From the NCBI GenBank assembly GCA_025738555.1, contig JAOVFP010000010.1:2294001-2358000 (forward strand): a DNA stretch of 64,000 bases. Direction: 5' to 3'. The position numbers were made by a program, and so were the translations under genes. Origin of the DNA: Cyathus striatus (taxonomy: Eukaryota > Basidiomycota > Agaricomycetes > Agaricales > Nidulariaceae). How positions within the stretch are numbered: the stretch's first letter is position 1; each line of letters starts with the position of its first letter. The notes below the pieces were generated by a model, which was not told the origin of the DNA, did no database searches, and saw only the letters and a program-made list of their open reading frames with translations. Below, one piece after another: positions 57,014 through 64,000 of the stretch.

Positions 57014-57412
57014 CTAATCCTCAATCCAAGTAACTAGGACATCTTTATCCCTAGGCATCATAAGTAGCTCTGCATCAAACGTGACCTAAGTATTTACAAT
57101 TAGACCTTTATTCATAACACATTAAAGAAGGAAGATTACGTACCTTCTTCTGTCTCTTTGCAGCCCTCAACGTCCCATTCAACGCCTCAACTACTCGTAG
57201 TCAAGCACAATGTTCAAAGAAGTAGATAGAGACAAACGCACGCGTGTTAGCTGTCTTATCGAACAAAACGCCATATGGAATCGTGCTCTTCCCATCTGCA
57301 TTCTTCGTCTCGTTCGCTTTAATCGCGTCTACAAGAAAGTTAGGAGTAGTGGCACTTTTGAAATGAAAAGTTGCGTACCTCTCAGAACTTCGATTTCATG
57401 GGACGTATTCAT
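57014..57412 (-). CDS. Costars-family protein (ABRACL-like)
   Basis: Minus-strand exons are 57412-57379, 57328-57242, 57190-57144 and 57085-57014; they sum to 240 nt (79 residues), phases agreeing. The product starts MNTSHEIEVL and carries KNADGKSTIPYGVLF, then LEALNGTLRAAKRQKVTF, the core of the Costars domain, which spans the whole small protein as in animal ABRACL (about 81 residues). Costars proteins are small cytosolic factors linked to actin dynamics and motility in Dictyostelium and animals; the fungal role is not known to me. An intron probably also lies in the 5' leader (about 57414-57473). The gene is divergent from the MFS gene, with 295 bp between start codons. Confidence 0.88.
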
Positions 57413-57707
57413 ACTACAATCAAAAATCAGAATGAGCAGATATGAAAACGAGCATGCTGACCTTGTCGATATCAGAAGATGGTGGAACGGAATCAAGATA
57501 ACTTTCTGATTTCACCCTGGCGACGCGTTCTAATCGCTTGATCACATGAGCAACACAGCCACGCGGGTCGGGTTCTTTTCCCAGATAATTGAATTGAATA
57601 AGTCCGCTTACACTTTGTTCATGTGAACAACGCCGACAGCAGTGGGAACGTAATGGACACGACAACGCTAAACGCCACTGCCTCTAGCGCCTTTGAATCT
57701 CACCACC
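57413..57707. promoter_or_regulatory. Divergent promoter region, Costars / MFS
   Basis: Both genes read outward from this 295-bp interval. An 81-codon minus-strand frame (57420-57665) ends inside it and is best taken as Costars 5' leader. I saw no strong TATA element. Confidence 0.5.
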
Positions 57708-60679
57708 ATGACTCCTGCCCCCATCGACGTCGGGCGAGCCAGAGGGAAAGGAAAGGGAAAGGTGCCAGCTGTATTCAGTGCGCCGAGGATTAGGACACTG
57801 TTAGCTTCGTTGCTTGTTGCTCTGTGCTCTGGGACGAATTATGTGCGTTTCTTTTTGATTGAATATGTATGACGTTTTGTTTCTGATGATTATGGGCAGG
57901 TTTACTCAGGTACTTTATAGTCTATTTACCCAGAGCGTTTATGAAGGCGGTATATAGCATACGCACCACAGCTTGGCGACCGATTGCATATCACACATAC
58001 CCAGCTCAATATCGTCGCTGTCGCAGGGAACGGTACGTTCCCTCCCACTCCTCCCCACCCTAACTAACTCTCCCCAGTGGGCGTATACGTGACAGGCCCA
58101 ATCCTAGGCCGCCTCGTCGACACCCGCGGCCCACGAATCCTCATCCTCTCAGCCTCAATCCTCCTCTTCCTAGGTTACGGCGGAATCAAAGCCATCTACG
58201 ACACCGGCCTCCCTCCCGACTCCAGCCCGGAAACAACACTCCCCTTCGGGAGATTCCTCCTCTTGGTTCTATGTAGCTTTCTCACTGGAGCAGGTGGCGA
58301 CGCAGGATTGATGAGCGCGGTGAACACTACTGCAAAGACCTTTCCTGAACATGCTGTATGTCTTTCTTTCTTTTGATTTTGGTGGAAGGGTGCTAATGAG
58401 GGGGGTAGAGAGCATCTACGACGGGACTTGTTATCTCCGGCTTTGGCCTCTCCGCATTCCTCTTTTCAACTATCGCGCATGTGTTCTATGCTGGGAATAC
58501 GACTGCGTTTCTTGGTATACTCACATTGGGCACCTCACTTCCTATGATCCTGGGGTTCTTCTTCGTCCGCCCGATCCCACTCCCCGAACCTACTTCGCCT
58601 GATATCGACGACGATGGGGAAGAAGAGACGCAGGCGATGTTGGATCATGATCATTTAGCTCCACGACATGCGCATGTAGGGACCACACCGACGTATGAAG
58701 TTGATTTTCATAAGGATCTGGAGAATTTAGATGAGGGGATTGAGATGGCTCCTCTTGGATCGTCGAAGAAGGGGGTGGTGGGCGGTGTGAGTATAACGCG
58801 TGGCAAACTATGGAGGACAGGAGACTTTTGGTTGTTGTTTGGGATTTTGTCTCTTGGTTCGTTCTTCCTTCCCCCTCTCCCCGTTCTCTTGCTGATGGTG
58901 CTTGGATAGTTAGTGGAACAGGTCTAATGTGTACGTTTCTCCCTACCCTAACTTGTCAAAGGAGAGAGTTGACAACGAAGCAGATATAAACAATATAGGA
59001 TCGATGTGTCAGGCTTTGCTTGCGCATGTTAATGAGGCCTATACGACGCTGGAGCTTACGAGTTGGCAGGCTGCACAGGTGTCTGCTATTAGTGTTTGTA
59101 ATTTCTTGGGGAGGATACTTATAGGTGTGTGTTTAGACTTTTCTTCTTCTTTGGTTGTGTTCTAGCGTTCTTTTTGGATCCTCACTTTTGTCCTTCCCGT
59201 ACCTTCTTCCTTCCCGCTCGCGCTACCTCCCAATCACCTCCTTACCCATACGTTCTTTTTTTCTTTTTGTACTGCGCAGTTCCTTCTCCTGGTACTCGTA
59301 TCTTCTTTTCCCTTCCTCCTCTTCGTTCTACCTCTACTCTTCTTTGTGCCTCTTCCCTCGCCTTTACGAATATACGTACCTCTATACCCCTCTACTCTCT
59401 TGCACCTACCGACCTACCTCTTTTCCTCTTCATATCACTTTCCTCCTCGCACCTTTACCTCCTCCCTCCTCGTACCACCTTCCTCCTCGTACCACCTTCC
59501 TCCTCGTACCACCTTCCTCCTCGTACCACCTTCCTCCTCGTACCACCTTCCTCCTCGTACCACCTTCCTCCTCGTACCACCTTCCTCCTCGTACCACCTT
59601 CCTCCTCGTACCACCTTCCTCCTCGTACCACCTTCCTCCTCGTACCACCTTCCTCCTCGCAACTTCCTCTCTCTCGCGCCTACCTTCCACTCCCTCTCTC
59701 CTTCCTCTTCGTGCTACCTTCCATTCGCATCTGCCTTCCACTCTTCTCCTTTATGTACTTTACTCCTCCATTCCTCTTCGCACTCGCCTTCCCCTCCTCG
59801 CACCAGCCTACCCCTCCCCATTCCTCGAACCCTGTATTGTCGGCACGTTCAACACCCTTAACTCCCCCTCCCTACTATCTACTTTCCTCCTCTTCCCTTC
59901 TTGCATTCACGTCCTTTCCTTCTTCGCCCCTTATCTTTTTCTTCTTTCTCTTCCCTTCTTCCTCTCACCATCCTTACTAACACCCACACAGGTCTCCTCT
60001 CAGACACACTAACGGCCCACCTCCATCTCCCCCGCTCGTCCCTCTTCACACTCACCTCCCTCCTCCTGCTCGCATCGCAGCTGGCTGCGTACTCCGTGGG
60101 TAGCATCGACAAGTTATGGATTGTAAGTGTGCCTTTGGGCTTCGCGTATGGAAGTGTGTTTAGTTTAGCGCCGGTGGTTTGTATGGAGTGGTTTGGCGTT
60201 GGTCAGTCTTTTTTTGTTAATTCTACCACAAGAGGGTTTGTGCTGATGGGTTTCCCGTTTGTTGTGTAGAACATTTAAGTGAGAATTGGGGGTATTTGGC
60301 TATATCCCCTATGTTCTCCGGGAACATCTTCTCCCTCGTGTTCGGAAGGAATTTAGACGCGCATGCGGGTGTTATTACTCATCCTGCTCCTCTTTCTTCT
60401 CCCGTTCCTCCTTCTCTTCCTTCCCTACCCACTCCACCCACTCCGCCGGTGTTACCTGCACTTCCAGTTCCACCAGTTCCTCCATCCATTAGTCGAGGAC
60501 TCCCGAACGTAAACCTCAATCCGAGGAACATACTGCACTTCATACTAGGCCGAACCGAATCTCAGTGTTTGGATGGGAGGGAATGTTATAGAGATGCGGT
60601 GGGGCTTACTATTGTGGCGAGTGTTGTTGCGCTGGGGTTGAGTGGGTGGGCTTGGTGGAGGGAGGGAAGGAGGCGGTAG
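57708..60679 (+). CDS. MFS transporter, MCH1/nodulin-like type
   Basis: The exon model is 57708-57842, 57900-57909, 57958-58032, 58078-58355, 58409-58856, 58910-58930, 58984-59124, 59992-60201 and 60270-60679. It sums to 1728 nt (575 residues), phases agreeing. The MFS loop 2-3 motif is GRLVDTRGPR (about 80-89). About ten to twelve hydrophobic segments can be counted, with a long acidic loop at about 220-270 and a Pro-rich loop near 480-510. GRECYRDAVGLTIVAS near the end is typical of fungal proteins annotated as probable transporter MCH1. The substrate is unknown; MCH1 of yeast resembles monocarboxylate permeases but does not appear to act as one. Exons of 10 and 21 nt occur. Intron 7 is 867 bp and holds a minisatellite. 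A truncated copy lies at 35640-36957. Confidence 0.88.
59468..59657 (+). repeat. 17-bp minisatellite inside MFS intron 7
   Basis: Eleven tandem copies of CCTCCTCGTACCACCTT. The whole intron (59125-59991) is strongly C/T-biased on the coding strand. Long frames in all three phases across it are artefacts of the repeat and the lack of purine-start stop codons. Confidence 0.95.
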
Positions 60680-61000
60680 GTGGGTAGGTGGTATAGATAT
60701 ATGAAGGGGTATGGAGGGGTTATGGACTTGGACAGTAGAGTATTTTATTTATTTGGTATTGTAATTGGATTGGAATGGATAATGTTACATGGTTTTAGGT
60801 TTTACGCTAAGTTGTAGTCTTACAGGGTACAGTGTTTGTGGCACTGCGTGATAGATGTTACGCGAGACGCTGGTTAATCTTCAAAAGCATACTAATATGT
60901 CTGTAAGTATTACTGGAGATTTTCGTGTTTTGCTCATTGAAACTGTAAGAATTATACCTGGCAATGATATTCAGCTATGCAATTTTCCTATGAGCTTTAA
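60680..61000. other. Intergenic between convergent genes
   Basis: 3' flanks of the MFS gene and of the minus-strand gene at 61001. Nothing else seen. Confidence 0.55.
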
Positions 61001-62401
61001 CTAATACGTCCAATCTATTTTTACAAAGTTCATATCCCTGCTGCGGTCTTTGATAATCATTATAAGTTTATAATACTCTGTAGGACGCTGTTCAAATATA
61101 TTTTGTGCGAAAACGAATTGGAAACAAACCTTGCCACCACAGATGTGTTCATAAACTTCTTTACAGAGATCTTTATCGCTCTTTTGTGTCGGGCCATCCT
61201 TCGATCTGAGAAACTCTTCTGTATCAGTGTAAAATGCGTAATACTTCATCAATAGCTCGAAATTGTTCTCCAGATTGCTAATATCGGACGCGGTGCGCAG
61301 TGGAGGGAGGCCATGCTATAAGTATACATAATAAATGTCTACTCTCATATACTTACGTTGAGTCAGTCATACCTCCGAAGGAAATATAAGATCTTTGTTA
61401 GGCACTTCAGCGAATATAGACGTCTTCGGATCTTGGTCCTCGGGGACTTCATCTTGGACTACTGTCTCAAGGTTGTGTGTCTATGACAGAATATCAGCTT
61501 CCTAATGAAATTACAAAATGCAGACTCACCACAGAATTCAGCCTATGAAGCCGTAAAACATGGCTTTTCACTGTATTGACCTTTTCATCCACTATGCTCA
61601 TAAGACTCTTCTCCAGTTGGTCAAAGCGCTCGAGTAATTCTGCGTGACGTCCTTGATTTTCAGTTTTCACACCTTCCAATGCCCCCATGATTTCAGCGCG
61701 TAGCATGAAAAATGGCGCGGGACCATCATCATCCGAGTCAGACCCCCACACCTCCGAATTATCTAATTCTAATATCTGTGGTACAGCCTGAGGATTGTCT
61801 TCTAACTTGTCAGGTTCAGGTTCAAAACCGACGAGATGGGGAGGCAGGGGGTTATCCAAGGCGTTATTTTGCTGACCATATGGAACATTTGGATTCAAAT
61901 TGTTAATGTAGTTCAGGCATCCAGGTACTGTGGTGGCTGACGCCGGGACTTGTAAGTGAGCACTTGTTTGCGCCTGGATCTGGAGACTTTGAAGTTCATG
62001 AATTGTGTGATCTGAGCAGGGATGGCACTGGTTATCTGTAGGAACATGGTAATGTACCCTCTGGACGTTTTTAGACGGTGAGTTATAATAAGTTTGCATA
62101 GGCACCCTAGAAACCCCCTGTACATTTGGGATGGGACCATTTTGCATAGACGGTGGGATATAATAATTTTGCATAGGCATCCCCTGGACATTTGGGATGT
62201 AACCAGTTTGCGCAGACAGTCCCTGGACGTTTGGAATGTAACCTCTTTGTGTAGACATTCCTCCCTGAACGTTTGAGATGTAACCAGTTTGAGGAATCGA
62301 AGGGGCCTTCGTGCGTTGTTTCTTTTTAGTATGCTAGAAATCATCGGTTAGTAGTGAAGCGGTCAGCCCCTTAAGGAAAGGAAATCTACCTCGTGCGACA
62401 T
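61001..62401 (-). CDS. Hypothetical protein with NVQG repeats and coiled coil
   Basis: Minus-strand exons are 62401-62390, 62333-61530, 61480-61373, 61315-61130 and 61087-61001; they sum to 1197 nt (398 residues), phases agreeing. A Lys/Arg cluster (HTKKKQR) follows the start. Residues about 17-70 contain five loose repeats of GYIPNVQG or a variant. An acidic stretch (WGSDSDDDGP) precedes a predicted coiled coil (about 220-265, EIMGALEGVKTENQGRHAEL and LLERFDQLEKSL). The C-terminal 150 residues look globular (LPPLRTASDISNLENNFELL). No family is recognised. Basic N-terminus and coiled coil would fit a DNA- or protein-binding role, but that is only inference. Confidence 0.72.
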
Positions 62402-62628
62402 GATGCTAAACACGATATAATATCAGCAGCGGTATGATTAAAGGCGCACTGGTGTTGGGAAGTTGAAAATTGATAGTTACGAAGAAGTTGGGAAAGTGGT
62501 TACTTTGAAGGAGTTGAATCAATTGCAAGACTTCCACGTAATTCATACATACATCAATAATATCGATCAACAATGATCGAGGTTTGTGCATTCAGTGTCT
62601 CATCTACATAATGAAAAGGTATTGTAGA
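62402..62628. other. Short intergenic stretch
   Basis: Probable promoter of the minus-strand gene ending at 61001, and 3' flank of the membrane-protein gene. A TATA-like GATATAATATC lies at about 62416-62426. Confidence 0.45.
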
Positions 62629-64000
62629 TTAAAAATGAGGGAGAAAATGTGACCAGGACACAGTCTCTAACGCTGAAGGTGAGAGTGATCGCAGAGACGT
62701 AAAGGACTCCACTAATAGAATATGTCGAGCTACTACATAAAATATGGGGAAAATGAGTAGAATACCTTGAACGAGCTCTGGAATTGCTTTCTTAGACGCC
62801 TTCTTGAAAGCCATTACAACAGAAAAGACTGCAAAACTACAACCTGTGATTGTAATTGCAATCGCAGAAGCCCTCCATATAATTTGTTCCGGTAATGACG
62901 GGAAGTGAGAGTTCCAAGCTATACAGTGAATAGCACCAAATAGTGCTGAGTACGGAAAGATAATGACAACGGATAACAGCAAGGAAGGTAACTTTTGGAC
63001 GAATTCAAGGATTGGGTCAATTTCCGCAACCCGATCGAAGAATGCGAATGCGAAATACGACGGAACTCTCTTCTTATGACTAGCACTCCTGAAATCTTCT
63101 TGCATGCTAAGCACAATATCACGTAGTGGATCCATAAGCGGCCAAAATATGGTTGCACTGACGATGGTTCGTAGTAGGCCCCTCTCGCGTAACGATCCCA
63201 CAACTACATTAGCTACAGCTTTGAAAATTGACTTCACAGTTTGAACCAAATGCCCAATCATTGAAATACGACGAGATTCGTGAACATTGCTATGACGGTC
63301 GATGGTTTGGGTACCGCTATGGGATTCGGCCAATATTTCTGGCACCAAGTTATTAGTCCTGATGATCTGGGAAGAACCCGATAGTATTGTATCTGGAGTG
63401 ATTTCTTTACTGCATGTACGGTTATCCGCGCACTCTACAGGGCTATTATTTTCCCGTGGTCTGTTGACTATGCTCGAGAGCCGGCCTTCGACCTCTAAAT
63501 TTTGTAAACTATGCATTTCACTTCCAGCCCCATCTTGCTTATTAACGAGTTCCAAATAGATCGGTTGTCTGACATTTGAAGGTTTATGCCACCATAAAAT
63601 TGACAATAAGAGCGTGCACGATATAACGGCCAGTGTTGTTAATTCCAGTTGTACCACGGCCAGGCCCTGAGCGCGTCTTCCAATGCATTGTACAACAAAC
63701 CAGAGTGTCTGAGTAACAAGAATTATCTTTGAGAACACATCTGATTTACTTTTATCATCGATATCGGTTTCGGTAACGGCGGAGAAAGATATCATCTTCC
63801 CTTGGTTGAGTAGATCCTCAACGTGGCTAGGATATAAAATTCCATTGTACTCCTCAGAGCGCAAATGGAATCCCCCCATTTGAAGGAAGTGGGCATGCTT
63901 CATGGTCCAATTAATACCTGGATTGTTAATTAGATTTCTGAATGCTGGCAGTTTACAAATAACGTACGATGTTTGATTGTGAAAAACTTATAAATGTCCA
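62629..64000 (-). CDS. Membrane-protein copy 3, 5' end beyond the window
   Basis: Visible exons are 63917-62629 and 63968 to the window edge, with a 50-bp intron at 63918-63967 in the position seen in copies 1 and 2; joining gives YKFFTIKHRINWTMKHAHF. Conserved blocks HFLQMGGFHLRSEEY, TLWFVVQCIGRRAQGLAVVQLE, FGAIHCIAWNSHFPSLPEQ and SALETVSWSHFLPHF are intact. The variable middle is shorter than in copies 1 and 2. It is in opposite orientation to the other two. No stop or frameshift is seen, so this may be the only fully functional copy here. Function unknown. Confidence 0.82.

Noticed and set aside
57420..57665. 81-codon minus-strand frame as the start of the Costars protein
   Set aside because: The Costars homology starts exactly at the ATG at 57412 (MNTSHEIEVL), so the upstream frame is more likely leader sequence.
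59129..60012. Overlapping open frames of up to 285 codons in all three plus-strand phases, and minus-strand frames
   Set aside because: They lie in MFS intron 7. C/T-rich DNA has few stop codons and the 17-bp array repeats through all phases.

Overview
The window is nuclear DNA of a filamentous basidiomycete, most likely an Agaricomycete mushroom. The real genes carry many short GT-AG introns, mostly 45 to 70 bp. Several belong to families typical of mushrooms: a FunK1-type kinase, a long-type heme-thiolate peroxidase (unspecific peroxygenase), a microsomal P450, F-box genes and an uncharacterised membrane-protein family. The species cannot be named from the sequence. All exon models are hand-derived from reading frames, splice signals and family motifs.

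Region by region. 1-2.2 kb: AT-rich DNA, an 18-bp GTGAC-rich minisatellite and a second array of about 57-61 bp units. 3.0-4.9 kb: an intronless tyrosine recombinase ORF with a direct repeat downstream. 5.4-6.2 kb: a broken, partly inverted class II DAHP synthase. 7.1-12.2 kb: a duplicated accessory block with nine tRNA-like units around a decayed zinc-finger/PHD gene. 12.6-18.8 kb: a 15-exon ankyrin-repeat gene of about 1825 residues. 19.1-24.7 kb: a scrambled FunK1 pseudogene followed by an intact FunK1 gene. 27.5-29.7 kb: an intact P450. 30.2-35.3 kb: a membrane-protein gene (copy 1) with a 2.7-kb TA-flanked element inserted in its first codons. 35.6-37.3 kb: a head-to-head fusion of an MFS fragment and a P450 fragment, related to the intact genes at 58 kb and 28 kb. 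38.3-39.7 kb: an unspecific peroxygenase on the minus strand. 40.9-50.7 kb: membrane-protein copy 2, split by a 7.65-kb hAT-like element full of fold-back repeats. 51-55.4 kb: a duplicated F-box locus, one dead and one intact copy. 55.4-57.4 kb: an LRR-like gene and a Costars gene, both minus. 57.7-60.7 kb: an MFS transporter with a 17-bp minisatellite in a long intron. 61.0-62.4 kb: a repeat and coiled-coil protein. 62.6-64.0 kb: membrane-protein copy 3, running off the window.

The main theme is local duplication followed by decay. Six gene families have an intact copy and a broken one or fragments here: FunK1, F-box, peroxygenase, P450, MFS and the membrane family. Two membrane-family copies were hit by unrelated transposons at different positions. 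In both, the flanking coding sequence stays in frame across the insertion, which suggests recent events.

The most unusual structure is the tRNA-like cluster. Its units keep acceptor-like ends and the Pol III B box, while the middle hairpin changes sequence but often stays paired.
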